A stretch of 28,687 nucleotides of DNA from M55B120 sp965549355 (GTDB taxonomy: Bacteria > Actinomycetota > Humimicrobiia > Humimicrobiales > Humimicrobiaceae): assembly GCA_965549355.1 (NCBI GenBank), contig CBEVGD010000009.1:1-28687 (forward strand). Reading direction: 5' to 3'. Below the pieces are notes generated by a model, which made no database searches, was not told the origin of the DNA, and saw nothing but the letters and a program-made list of their open reading frames with translations. Both the position numbers and the translations under genes were made by a program. Position 1 is the stretch's first letter. Each line of letters begins with the position of its first letter. Shown here in pieces: positions 15,255 through 22,464 of this stretch.

Positions 15255-15292
15255 CTTCTTTACCTTCATTCACCAATACTTCCTTATACCGG
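15250..15292 (-). ncRNA. Dual-hexaloop ANTAR-type antiterminator RNA of the glutamate synthase operon
   Basis: Read on the minus strand. Hairpin 1: CCGGTAT (15292-15286), loop AAGGAA (15285-15280), GTATTGG (15279-15273), a 7-bp stem with some wobble pairs. Linker TGAAT. Hairpin 2: GAAGGT (15267-15262), loop AAAGAA (15261-15256), GCCTTC (15255-15250), a 6-bp stem. Both loops are exactly six bases with A at 1 and G at 4, as in RNA targets of EutV-type ANTAR proteins. Forming hairpin 2 takes away five bases of the terminator stem. The second loop and most of its stem match hairpin 1 of the leader at 4903-4920. A GAF-ANTAR protein is encoded 1.4 kb upstream on the same strand. Confidence 0.85.
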
Positions 15293-15315
15293 CAAATTTA
15301 TTTAATTTCGGGAAT

Positions 15316-15344
15316 ATTATATAAGCAGTAATTGTTTTTGTCAA
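15316..15344 (-). promoter_or_regulatory. Consensus promoter of the glutamate synthase operon
   Basis: Perfect -35 TTGACA (15339-15344) and perfect -10 TATAAT (15316-15321) with an ideal 17-base spacer on the minus strand. Transcription should begin near 15309, giving a leader of about 128 bases that contains the dual hexaloop and terminator. Such a strong promoter suits control after initiation. Confidence 0.85.
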
Positions 15345-15361
15345 AAACTTTTTTGACAAAA
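15336..15361. repeat. Perfect 26-base palindrome over the -35 box
   Basis: Arms ttttgtcaaaaa (15336-15347) and tttttgacaaaa (15350-15361) are exact reverse complements with two bases between. The palindrome covers the whole -35 of the operon promoter. No T-run follows on the minus side, which argues against a terminator of the aldolase gene and for an operator. Confidence 0.6.
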
Positions 15362-15381
15362 GCCCTGACTATTGACTGGTT

Positions 15382-15419
15382 ATATCATGACAGCTTTATT
15401 ATCGAAGCTGCCATGATAT
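15382..15419 (-). terminator. Hairpin after the aldolase gene
   Basis: Two 15-base arms (15382-15396 and 15405-15419) pair except for one G-T wobble; the core is catgacagctt. It begins six bases after the aldolase stop. No T tract follows on the minus strand, so it may protect the mRNA 3' end or act as a weak terminator. Confidence 0.5.
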
Positions 15420-15425
15420 GATTTA

Positions 15426-16421
15426 TTATTTATTATAGAATTTTTTCGTATCTTCCAGGGTCATAAGTTCGTATTCACCCGCATGGCCCGTGGTGCCAAG
15501 ATCTTCCATCTTACCTTTTACTGTACGGTATACAGCTTCCCTCGCTTCACCGAAATATGATCTGGGATCAAAAGCAGCCGGATTATCATGCAGATACTTT
15601 CTTATTGCTCCTGTTATTGCAAGTCTTCCATCAGTATCAATATTTATTTTCCTTATCCCCCTCTTGATGGCCTCCTGGATGCTCTCCATTGGAACGCCCA
15701 TTGTCTTTTCAAGTTTTCCGCCATACTGATTGATCATATCTATGAGATCTCCGGGGACCGAAGAAGAGCCATGCATGACAAGCGGCATCCCGGGGATCTT
15801 TTCCTGGATAGAATTTATTATATCCAGCTCAAGTTTGGGTTCTGCTTTAAACTTATATGCTCCATGGCTGGTACCGATAGCAAGAGCCAGCGCATCTACG
15901 CCTGTAAGCTCAATGAACTTAATAGCTTCTTCCGGATCGGTAAGCATCACCTTTCCTGAACCTACTCCATCCTCTATTCCTCCAAGAGTACCGAGTTCGC
16001 CTTCCACGCTTACTCCAAATCCATGTGCATATTCTACAACTTCTTTCGTTATTGCCACATTCTCTTCAAAATTTGTAGGTGTTTTGGAGTCTTCCTTAAG
16101 GGATCCGTCTATCATTACTGAAGTAAAGCCGAGCCCGATAGCCTGCTCGCAGGTCTCAAAACTGTTCCCATGGTCCAGATGAAGTGAAATAGGTATCCCG
16201 GGATTATCCTCTACGGCAGCCTGTACCATATATTTAATATAATACATATTGGTATAGGCAATAGCTCCCCTTGATGCCTGAAGTATCACCGGAGACCTGG
16301 TCTCTGATGCAGCCTTCATTATACCCTGGATCTGCTCCATATTGTTTACATTATACGCTCCTACTCCATATCCTCCCTTTACAGCTTCATCCAGAATCTG
16401 TTTCATTGGTACCAGTGGCAT
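15426..16421 (-). CDS. fba: Class II fructose-bisphosphate aldolase
   Basis: Zinc-dependent aldolase of glycolysis/gluconeogenesis that interconverts fructose 1,6-bisphosphate with glyceraldehyde 3-phosphate and dihydroxyacetone phosphate; about 331 residues in a TIM barrel. Motifs: GYGVGAYNVNNMEQIQ at the N-terminus, metal and catalytic site in ISLHLDHGNSFE, VMIDGS, VSVEGELGTLGG, AIGTSHGAYKF, LVMHGSSSVP and KINIDTDGRLA. The start at 16421 is chosen because AGGGGG lies four bases upstream; an ATG at 16436 in frame would place the Shine-Dalgarno inside the gene. It has its own promoter and a 3' hairpin. Its position between the ANTAR gene and the glutamate synthase operon seems incidental. Confidence 0.93.
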   Translation of the reverse strand: MPLVPMKQILDEAVKGGYGVGAYNVNNMEQIQGIMKAASETRSPVILQASRGAIAYTNMYYIKYMVQAAVEDNPGIPISLHLDHGNSFETCEQAIGLGFTSVMIDGSLKEDSKTPTNFEENVAITKEVVEYAHGFGVSVEGELGTLGGIEDGVGSGKVMLTDPEEAIKFIELTGVDALALAIGTSHGAYKFKAEPKLELDIINSIQEKIPGMPLVMHGSSSVPGDLIDMINQYGGKLEKTMGVPMESIQEAIKRGIRKINIDTDGRLAITGAIRKYLHDNPAAFDPRSYFGEAREAVYRTVKGKMEDLGTTGHAGEYELMTLEDTKKFYNK

Positions 16422-16484
16422 TTTTCCCCCTAACATTTATTTAAATTACTTTTTTATTTAATCCCTCACAAATCAAATCAGGGA

Positions 16485-16493
16485 ATTATATCA
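16485..16493 (-). promoter_or_regulatory. Extended -10 promoter of the aldolase gene
   Basis: The minus strand has TGA then TATAAT (TATAAT at 16485-16490), with transcription predicted near 16478. The -35 is poor. Inverted arms aatcagg (16476-16482) and cctgatt (16503-16509) flank the -10 and could be an operator. Confidence 0.5.
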
Positions 16494-16590
16494 TAGAACC
16501 TTCCTGATTCTAAGTCGATATTCTAGCAGTTGTCCGGGTGCAATTTTTACAGCCGTCCAATATGAAAAATACTTTCAGAAACCATCATCA

Positions 16591-17322
16591 TTATGCAAGA
16601 TCATTTTTCATCCCTGAGGAAATGACTATTGCATTAGCCACTTCTCTCATGGATTTTCTATTGTTCATTGCAAATTTTTGTATTTTTTTAAATGCCTCTT
16701 CTTCGGAAAGTCCCTGCTCAGTCATAAGGATCCCTTTGGCTTTTTCTATTGCTTTTCTGTTTTCAAGCTCCTCCTTTACTACCTTTGTCTCTACAATAAG
16801 ACGGTAGTTTTCTATAACTATTGCTGCCTGGTCTGCAACAGTCTGGAGAATATGGACCTCATGCTCGCTGAAATGATGGGGTCTTGATGTATATGTGGTA
16901 ATTACACCGCTAACCTTACCCTTCACATGCAGGGGAACGCACAGAAGCGACGCCAGGCCTTCTTTTTTTGCAATATCATGATATTTATAATCCTTGTTTT
17001 CAGAAATATTATATATAGATTCCGGTTTGTTCTCTGCAGCGACTTTTCCTGCAATACCTTCTCCGAGCCTGAGCGGATTTTTATTTATATACTCTTTGCT
17101 TATACTCTGAGTAGCTTTTATAGCAAGTTCCTTTTTTTTAGGATCAAGCAACATCAATGTGCATATTTTTGAATCCATTACCTCGGCAGTAACAGTAACG
17201 ATCAGCTTCAGGATATCTTCAAGGTAAAGATCTGAGGTTATAGCTTCTCCTATTTTTGACAATGCTTCTATAATATCTTTAGCATCCTCAATTTTTTTCC
17301 CATTTGACTGCTTTAATTTCAT
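16591..17322 (-). CDS. GAF-ANTAR transcription antiterminator
   Basis: A two-domain cytoplasmic regulator of 243 residues. Residues about 20-170 are a GAF sensor domain (ICTLMLLDPKKKELAIKAT, NPLRLGEGIAGKVAAENKP, SLLCVPLHVKGKVSGVITTYT, HEVHILQTVADQAAIVIEN). A coiled linker leads into the ANTAR domain (about 180-240): LENRKAIEKAKGILMTEQGLSEEEAFKKIQKFAMNNRKSMREVANAIV, with the conserved KAKGILM, the EAF turn and the REVA segment. ANTAR domains bind RNA hairpins with A1/G4 hexaloops and block terminators. Two such RNAs lie in this window, both before glutamate synthase-type genes, making them probable targets. There is no receiver domain, so a small ligand at the GAF domain is expected; its identity is unknown. 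Confidence 0.92.
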   Translation of the reverse strand: MKLKQSNGKKIEDAKDIIEALSKIGEAITSDLYLEDILKLIVTVTAEVMDSKICTLMLLDPKKKELAIKATQSISKEYINKNPLRLGEGIAGKVAAENKPESIYNISENKDYKYHDIAKKEGLASLLCVPLHVKGKVSGVITTYTSRPHHFSEHEVHILQTVADQAAIVIENYRLIVETKVVKEELENRKAIEKAKGILMTEQGLSEEEAFKKIQKFAMNNRKSMREVANAIVISSGMKNDLA

Positions 17323-17495
17323 TTTTACCTCTATAGCGTTTACAGACTGTTAATTATATTATATACATTTTAAAATTTATATAAAAAAATCTATAATTAG
17401 GATAAAATTATAATTTATAGACTAATATTGGCAAATAATATTATACAGCCAAATAGCTATAAAGAATATTGATCTTTACCTTTTAGGAGGAAGTT

Positions 17496-18260
17496 TTGCT
17501 GGGGGAAGAAAGAAGAGAGTATATACTGAACCAGGTGAAGAAAACGGGAAGTGCAAGTGCCATAGATATTGCGAGGACCCTTGATGTTTCCGAGACAACA
17601 ATAAGAAGGGATCTCAACCGTCTTGCCAAAAAGAACCTCGTAAAGAGGACCTATGGCGGCGCAATGGCAATTAAACCGGTCGGTGTTGAGATGAAGTTCA
17701 ACACCCAGAAGGAAAAGTATATACAGGAAAAGAAAAGGATCGCCCACGCAGCTTCCAGATTAATAGAAGATGGAGATGTGGTACTTCTCGAAGCAGGGAC
17801 AACAGGATTCCAGACAGCTCTTAATCTGACACATATCAAAAATCTTACTGTGGTGACAAATAATTGTGATATTGCGACACTTCTGGCCAAAACAAATCCA
17901 CAATTTACCATAATGCTAAGCGGAGGGGTATTGAGAACAGATACTCATTCGCTTGTGGGACCCATCGCGGACTATGCCTTCGAAAATATAAATGTCGATA
18001 AGGCTTTCATTGGAATAACGGGTATTGATATAGATAAGGGCATAACTGCTACTGATTATATAGAGGCCCGGACAAAAAAGATGTTGATCAAAAGTGCAAA
18101 AAGGGTAATAGCACTCTGTGATCACTCCAAACTGGGACATATATCAGTAAACTACATAGCTCCGGTAAACATTATTGATGTACTGATAACAGACAGCGAG
18201 GCCGACATCAGTTTTTTGGAAAAGCTTAGAAATCTGGATATCGAAATTATTGTAAAATGA
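17496..18260 (+). CDS. DeoR-family transcriptional repressor
   Basis: A 254-residue sugar-type repressor. The start is TTG at 17496 with AGGAGG (17485-17490) five bases upstream. Winged helix-turn-helix 1-57: EERREYILNQVKKTGSASAIDIARTLDVSETTIRRDLNRLAKKNLVKRTYGGA, the DeoR signature. The C-terminal sensor domain (about 75-230) has LLEAGTTGFQTALNL, the VVTNN segment, LSGGVLRTDTHSLVGP, KAFIGITGID and ALCDHSKLG, typical of binding phosphorylated sugars. No sugar operon follows; the next genes are a tRNA and a membrane protein. It is divergent from the GAF-ANTAR gene with a 173-base AT-rich gap, so it may regulate the aldolase side, itself, or distant genes. I see no confident operator. Confidence 0.92.
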   Translation: MLGEERREYILNQVKKTGSASAIDIARTLDVSETTIRRDLNRLAKKNLVKRTYGGAMAIKPVGVEMKFNTQKEKYIQEKKRIAHAASRLIEDGDVVLLEAGTTGFQTALNLTHIKNLTVVTNNCDIATLLAKTNPQFTIMLSGGVLRTDTHSLVGPIADYAFENINVDKAFIGITGIDIDKGITATDYIEARTKKMLIKSAKRVIALCDHSKLGHISVNYIAPVNIIDVLITDSEADISFLEKLRNLDIEIIVK

Positions 18261-18276
18261 TTCTAACTAACAGGTA

Positions 18277-18305
18277 TTTACAAATATTGCCGTAATAGAT
18301 AAAAT
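18277..18305 (+). promoter_or_regulatory. Promoter of tRNA-Glu
   Basis: -35 TTTACA (18277-18282) and -10 TAAAAT (18300-18305) with a 17-base spacer. The predicted start is near 18312, four bases before the mature tRNA. Confidence 0.65.
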
Positions 18306-18315
18306 TCTTACTTGT

Positions 18316-18391
18316 GGCGCATTCGTCTAGTGGCCCAGGACATAGCCCTCTCAAGGCTAAAACAGGGGTTCAAGTCCCCTATGCGCTACCA
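18316..18391 (+). tRNA. tRNA-Glu (anticodon CTC)
   Basis: A complete cloverleaf of 76 bases with encoded CCA. Acceptor GGCGCAT pairs with ATGCGCT (first pair G-T), the D arm is GTCTAGTGGCCCAGGAC as in bacterial Glu tRNAs, the anticodon stem TAGCC/GGCTA encloses loop CTCTCAA with anticodon CTC, and the T arm is GGGGTTCAAGTCCCC. It decodes GAG. Confidence 0.95.
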
Positions 18392-18444
18392 TCTTAATAG
18401 GTGGGGCGCTGGATTTCATTTTTAGCAAGGATTAAAAAAATAGG

Positions 18445-19020
18445 ATGGAGATTTTTAACATCATTTCGGCATTTGGGCTCTCAGCCAGCGCGGGGTTGAA
18501 TGCATATATCCCCCTGCTGGTGGTTTCACTGCTGGCAAAGTATACCGATCTAATCAAACTTAGCTCGCCATGGGATGCCATGACTTCCTGGTGGGTAATT
18601 GGCACATTGATCTTTCTCTCGATCATTGAAATACTGGCCGATAAAATTCCGGCAGTGAGCCATATTAATGATGTAGTGCAGAGCTTTGTGCGGCCTACTG
18701 CAGGCGCCATCGTTTTTGCTGCCAGTGCATCCAACATTGCCCATGTAAGCCCGGTTCTGGCTCTAATTGCCGGTTTGCTCATTTCGGGCAGTGTCCACGC
18801 AGTTAAATCACTGGCAATTCGTCCAGCTGTCACAGTCGCTACTGGCGGAACTGCCATTGTTCCGGTTAGTATTGCCGAGGATGTAACCTCTGCCGCAGTC
18901 TCTATTCTTTCAGTGATTGTACCGGTTATTGCTGCTTGTTTGTTGGTCTTAATCACCACTATCGTGGTAATCAGGTTAATCCGCAGCCATAAGAAAAACT
19001 CACCCATAGGGCCAAAATAA
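18445..19020 (+). CDS. DUF4126 membrane protein
   Basis: An integral membrane protein of 191 residues with five or six hydrophobic stretches (about 5-30, 48-68, 85-115, 118-140, 150-180). The beginning, FGLSASAGLNAYIPLLVVSLLAKY, with small residues in the first helix, is typical of DUF4126. A basic tail RSHKKNSPIGPK suggests a cytoplasmic C-terminus. The function of the family is unknown to me. Base composition is richer in GC than the AT-rich flanks. The Shine-Dalgarno is poorly placed (TAGG directly before the ATG; AAGGA further up), so translation may be weak. It could be read from the tRNA promoter since no terminator is clear between them. Confidence 0.8.
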   Translation: MEIFNIISAFGLSASAGLNAYIPLLVVSLLAKYTDLIKLSSPWDAMTSWWVIGTLIFLSIIEILADKIPAVSHINDVVQSFVRPTAGAIVFAASASNIAHVSPVLALIAGLLISGSVHAVKSLAIRPAVTVATGGTAIVPVSIAEDVTSAAVSILSVIVPVIAACLLVLITTIVVIRLIRSHKKNSPIGPK

Positions 19021-19082
19021 TCAAAGGTGATAAAATGCTTTAATGGTCTCTTCCCCCGGGATTGCCGGTAATTTCTTAAAAG

Positions 19083-19112
19083 TTGCTTAAATAGTTTATT
19101 TGATGTTATAAT
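19083..19112 (+). promoter_or_regulatory. Promoter of the M23 peptidase gene
   Basis: -35 TTGCTT (19083-19088) and -10 TATAAT (19107-19112) with an 18-base spacer, about 20 bases before the ATG. Confidence 0.5.
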
Positions 19113-19131
19113 AATCAAAAGAAATATAGCA

Positions 19132-20307
19132 ATGAAAGTAATAAGTAATAAAATCGTAGCAATATTTATTAGCCTGGTCATTGCCCTATCGGGACTGACT
19201 TTTTTATCATGCCCTCAAAAATTATTTTCCCAATCAATTGAAGATGAGCTCGAAGAAGTCAAACAGCAGCGGGAAGACACCCAAAAGAAGATAGAAGAAG
19301 CTAAAGCGACTGAGCAGCGTTGTATCGGTGAAATATCAGATGTCGAGACTCAGCTTCTCGGAGCCCTTTCTGAACTTACTAACCTAAAAATAAGGCTGGC
19401 TGATGCCGAAGAAAAGGTGGAAAAGACGACTGTAGAAATGGCTCTGAAAGAAGAAGAGCTTAAAACTATTGAAGACGAACTCGATGATAGTATCCGGATC
19501 CTCAATGACCGGGTTTCATATATTTATAAGAACGGAAGCAATCATATTCTGGGACTGCTTTTAAGCGTAAAGACATTTGTCGAATTTACCTCCAATCTTA
19601 AACTGGTAAATCTTTTTGCCGAACAGGGCAATAATAATGTCCATCAGATAAAAGATAAGCGAAATGCAGTAATGAACATAAAAAAAGTGATGATGGAACT
19701 CCGGGAAAAACAAAAAGACCACCAGGATGAGATGAGTAACCTTGTCAGCGAGTCAGAAGACAAAGCTGTCCAGATAGAGAACCTGTATGGTCAGAAAAAA
19801 AACCTTCTTTCCCAGACAAGAGCAAATAAAGAAGAACTTATAAAGATGGAGGCGGAGTTTGCGGAGAAGGAAGATGAGCTTATCAAAATACTTGCGAGCT
19901 ATAAATATGGCATTCCTCCTTCGGGGAAACTTCTCTGGCCGGCCAAAGGGCCACTGGTATCCGGTTTTGGCTACAGAATACATCCCATACTGGGGGTCAA
20001 CAGATTTCATTCAGGAATAGATATAGGAGCTCCCTATGGTACTCGTGTAATAGCTGCCGCAGGAGGCGAGGTCATCCAGTCCGGCTACTTCGGCGGATAC
20101 GGCTATTCTGTGATGCTGTATCATGGAGGAGGGTATGCCACCTGGTATGCACACCTCTCAAGCATAAATGTCTCAATGGGACAAATGGTGGAAAGGGGCA
20201 AACCTGTTGGCCTTGTAGGTTCGACGGGATGGTCCACCGGACCGCATCTTCATTTTGAGATCAGGATAAATGGAGTCGCTCAGAATCCAATGGCATATAT
20301 GCCATAA
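19132..20307 (+). CDS. EnvC/LytM-type M23 peptidoglycan endopeptidase
   Basis: An exported 391-residue protein of the cell wall. Signal segment about 8-32 (VAIFISLVIALSGLTFLSC, so possibly a lipoprotein). A long Glu/Lys-rich coiled coil occupies about 38-265 in two halves around a hydrophobic hinge SNHILGLLLSVKTFVEF, as in EnvC/PcsB-like proteins that respond to FtsEX. The M23 domain (about 275-390) has a full zinc site: H293 and D297 in FHSGIDIG, and H372 and H374 in PHLHFEI, plus WYAHLSS. With all ligands present it is probably an active glycyl/diaminopimelyl endopeptidase rather than a degenerate activator. It has its own promoter. It is likely involved in septum or wall remodelling. Confidence 0.9.
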   Translation: MKVISNKIVAIFISLVIALSGLTFLSCPQKLFSQSIEDELEEVKQQREDTQKKIEEAKATEQRCIGEISDVETQLLGALSELTNLKIRLADAEEKVEKTTVEMALKEEELKTIEDELDDSIRILNDRVSYIYKNGSNHILGLLLSVKTFVEFTSNLKLVNLFAEQGNNNVHQIKDKRNAVMNIKKVMMELREKQKDHQDEMSNLVSESEDKAVQIENLYGQKKNLLSQTRANKEELIKMEAEFAEKEDELIKILASYKYGIPPSGKLLWPAKGPLVSGFGYRIHPILGVNRFHSGIDIGAPYGTRVIAAAGGEVIQSGYFGGYGYSVMLYHGGGYATWYAHLSSINVSMGQMVERGKPVGLVGSTGWSTGPHLHFEIRINGVAQNPMAYMP

Positions 20308-20343
20308 TTATTTGCCATACCTTTATGTGAAAAGCTAGTATCT

Positions 20344-20351
20344 GATATAAT
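20344..20351 (+). promoter_or_regulatory. -10 element upstream of the glycosidase-like lipoprotein
   Basis: TGA then TATAAT (TATAAT at 20346-20351), an extended -10 with weak -35. An AT-only hairpin, aaataatc/gattattt (20358-20365, 20369-20376), lies in the leader. Confidence 0.4.
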
Positions 20352-20433
20352 ACTAAAAAATAATCTATGATTATTTAGCCCTGTTTCAGCACAGATAGAT
20401 CTTATACGATCAGCAGAATGACAGGTAAAAAAT

Positions 20434-21651
20434 ATGTTTAAACTAAAAAGGATCTATTATATTATAATGATCTTTCTTTTCGGATCAGCATCTTTGCTAA
20501 TATCCGGATGTTGTGCTCCTTTAAATATCCTTACTGGAAATATTCCCCGTGGCAGCAATAGCAAGTACGACCCTGATATTATTGTAATTTTTGATGAGCA
20601 GCCATCATTGGATAATTATGAATTTCCTGAGAGAAGATCCTTTGATATGGGGTTTACACCTTTTCCTTATGACTTTACAAATGAAGCGGTTGAGTTCACT
20701 TTTGCAAATATTAATTACCATTCAGATATGATAGTACATCATTTCGATAATGGAATACCCTGGGAAGAAGCTCTCAATGATTCTAAGATGGGTAGGAATA
20801 TCCTGTATGATTTAAATAATAGGATCTCGAGGACCGGTGCTGATAAGGATATTTATCTCGGTGTCACACCGCTTTCTACTTACAGGGACCAGCTTGCAGG
20901 TTACTGGGGGGAGTCAGAAAATATGGAACTGCCTAATAAATGGAAGAGTAGGAGCTTCAGTGACCCGGACATAATAAAGGCTTATCTGAATTACTGCAGA
21001 TTCATGATAGATAAGTTTGAACCAAAATATTTTGCCTACGGCATAGAAGTCAATATGCTTGGCCAACATGATCCGGAGGCTTTTAAGGATTATCTGGTTT
21101 TAGTGGAAAATATCTATAACGGCCTTAAATCTTCTTATCCGGACCTTCCAATATTTTTAACTATTCAGCTGGAGACCTTTAATAATAATTTTGAGAAACA
21201 AAAGGATATTATAGAGAGCATTATCCCTTATACAGATTATATAGCAATCAGCAGTTATCCTTTTGGCAATTTTGGCGATCCCGGCGATATACCGGATGAT
21301 TGGTTTAGCAGACTATACAATATGGCCCCTGAAAAACCAGTTGCCATAGCAGAGACTGCCTTTCTGGCCGAGGACCTCACCCTTGAAATATTTAACGGTA
21401 ACACCATAGAAGGCAATCAGGATTACCAGACCAGGTACCTGGATCTTCTCTTTAACCAGATGGCTGGTATTGATTGTAAATTCATAACCTGGTTTGTAAT
21501 AAGGGACTATGATCAGCTCTGGTTATCAATGGAAGAACAGGGTGTAGACGAGATTTTTAAAAGCTGGCGCGATACCGGGCTTATCGATGAAGAGGGAAAT
21601 CCCAGACTTACCCTGGAATACTGGGACAAATGGCTATCCCTACCAGAATAA
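20434..21651 (+). CDS. Lipoprotein with a glycoside hydrolase-like TIM barrel
   Basis: A lipid-anchored surface protein of 405 residues. The signal peptide ends in the lipobox LLISGC (Cys about 26). The rest looks like a clan A-type glycosidase barrel: IIVIFDEQPS, FTFANINYHSDMIVHHFDNGIPWEEA (first strands), the putative acid/base Glu in KYFAYGIEVNMLG, a strand IFLTIQLET, DYIAISSYPFG, and the putative nucleophile Glu in PVAIAETAF. It ends FITWFVIRDYDQLW. Beta-galactosidase- or endoglycanase-like families share this order, but I cannot name one. It is 31 bases upstream of the AlkD-like gene and probably cotranscribed with it, with no functional link apparent. Confidence 0.7.
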   Translation: MFKLKRIYYIIMIFLFGSASLLISGCCAPLNILTGNIPRGSNSKYDPDIIVIFDEQPSLDNYEFPERRSFDMGFTPFPYDFTNEAVEFTFANINYHSDMIVHHFDNGIPWEEALNDSKMGRNILYDLNNRISRTGADKDIYLGVTPLSTYRDQLAGYWGESENMELPNKWKSRSFSDPDIIKAYLNYCRFMIDKFEPKYFAYGIEVNMLGQHDPEAFKDYLVLVENIYNGLKSSYPDLPIFLTIQLETFNNNFEKQKDIIESIIPYTDYIAISSYPFGNFGDPGDIPDDWFSRLYNMAPEKPVAIAETAFLAEDLTLEIFNGNTIEGNQDYQTRYLDLLFNQMAGIDCKFITWFVIRDYDQLWLSMEEQGVDEIFKSWRDTGLIDEEGNPRLTLEYWDKWLSLPE

Positions 21652-21681
21652 CATTTAACTTCAATAAAAAGAAAGATCTAC

Positions 21682-22383
21682 ATGAAAGAAGACTATACAT
21701 TTGATGAAATTATAGAAGAGCTAAGATCCAGGGCAAAACCCGGGAATCTGGAAGGCATGGCACGTTTTGGCATAAAAGGAGATAAGAGGCTTGGCATATC
21801 CATACCGGAATTAAGGGAAATGGGCAAATCCATTGGCAAAGACCATAAAATTGCTCTCAATCTCTGGGCCACAAAAATACCGGATGCGATGATACTTGCA
21901 GCTCTTATTGATGAACCCGGAAAGGTAACTGAGCAGCAGACCGAAAGCTGGGTAAAAGATTTAAATTCATGGGATGTTTGCGACCAGTTATGTATGAATC
22001 TTTTTAACAGGGTCCCTTTTGTCGAAAAAAAGATAAAGGAGTGGTCAAAACGGGACGAGGAATTTATCAAAAGAGCATCCTTTGTACTTATAGCCTGTAT
22101 TGCCCGGTATGATAAGAAAGCACCTGATGAGATGCTTACCGGATTCTTTCCGGTGATAAAAAGCGGTGCCGCTGATGAAAGAAATTATGTAAAAAAAGCT
22201 GTAAGCTGGGCTCTGCGCCATATCGGCAAGAAAAATTTAAACTTAAATAAAAAAGCTATTGAGCTCGCCCGGGAAATAAAGAATATTGGTTCAAAACCGT
22301 CCCGCTGGATAGCTTCCGATGTTATAAGGGAACTCGAAAGTGAGGCAGTCAAAAAAAGATTAAAAAACAAAAAAGTACAATAA
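21682..22383 (+). CDS. AlkD-like DNA alkylation repair glycosylase
   Basis: A 233-residue all-helical HEAT-repeat protein of the AlkD family, which excises positively charged N3- and N7-alkylpurines without base flipping. The DNA-contact residues known from Bacillus cereus AlkD (W109, D113, W187) appear to be kept as W97 and D101 in NSWDVCDQL and W176 in KKAVSWALRHIGKK. Other family features are GISIPELR, IKRASFVLIACIARYDKK, and SKPSRWIASDVIREL near the end. It starts 31 bases after the lipoprotein gene. Confidence 0.9.
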   Translation: MKEDYTFDEIIEELRSRAKPGNLEGMARFGIKGDKRLGISIPELREMGKSIGKDHKIALNLWATKIPDAMILAALIDEPGKVTEQQTESWVKDLNSWDVCDQLCMNLFNRVPFVEKKIKEWSKRDEEFIKRASFVLIACIARYDKKAPDEMLTGFFPVIKSGAADERNYVKKAVSWALRHIGKKNLNLNKKAIELAREIKNIGSKPSRWIASDVIRELESEAVKKRLKNKKVQ

Positions 22384-22464
22384 AACCGGAGCCCTATTAT
22401 TAATAATTGTCAATTCGCTTCCTTATATTATAAATAACGGTAACTCCGACAATGTGTACACTAT

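Noticed and set aside
15157..15273. A possible upstream open reading frame in the glutamate synthase leader: GTG at 15273 with AAGGAAG before it, 38 codons, running through the terminator and ending inside the amidotransferase gene.
   Set aside because: The Shine-Dalgarno-like bases are the loop of hexaloop hairpin 1, the peptide (rich in Lys, Leu and Phe) shows no run of Gln or Glu codons expected of a classical leader peptide, and the dual-hexaloop model explains the structure better. Ribosome-mediated attenuation is not formally excluded.
15273..15292. Leader considered as a metabolite riboswitch (for example a glutamine or glnA-type RNA).
   Set aside because: The leader before the terminator is too short and has only two simple hairpins; none of the conserved internal loops of glutamine aptamers is present.
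18432..19181. A 249-codon open frame opposite the DUF4126 gene.
   Set aside because: Shadow of the real gene: Thr/Ala-rich, low-complexity translation without a family match, and it crosses the promoter and start of the peptidase gene.
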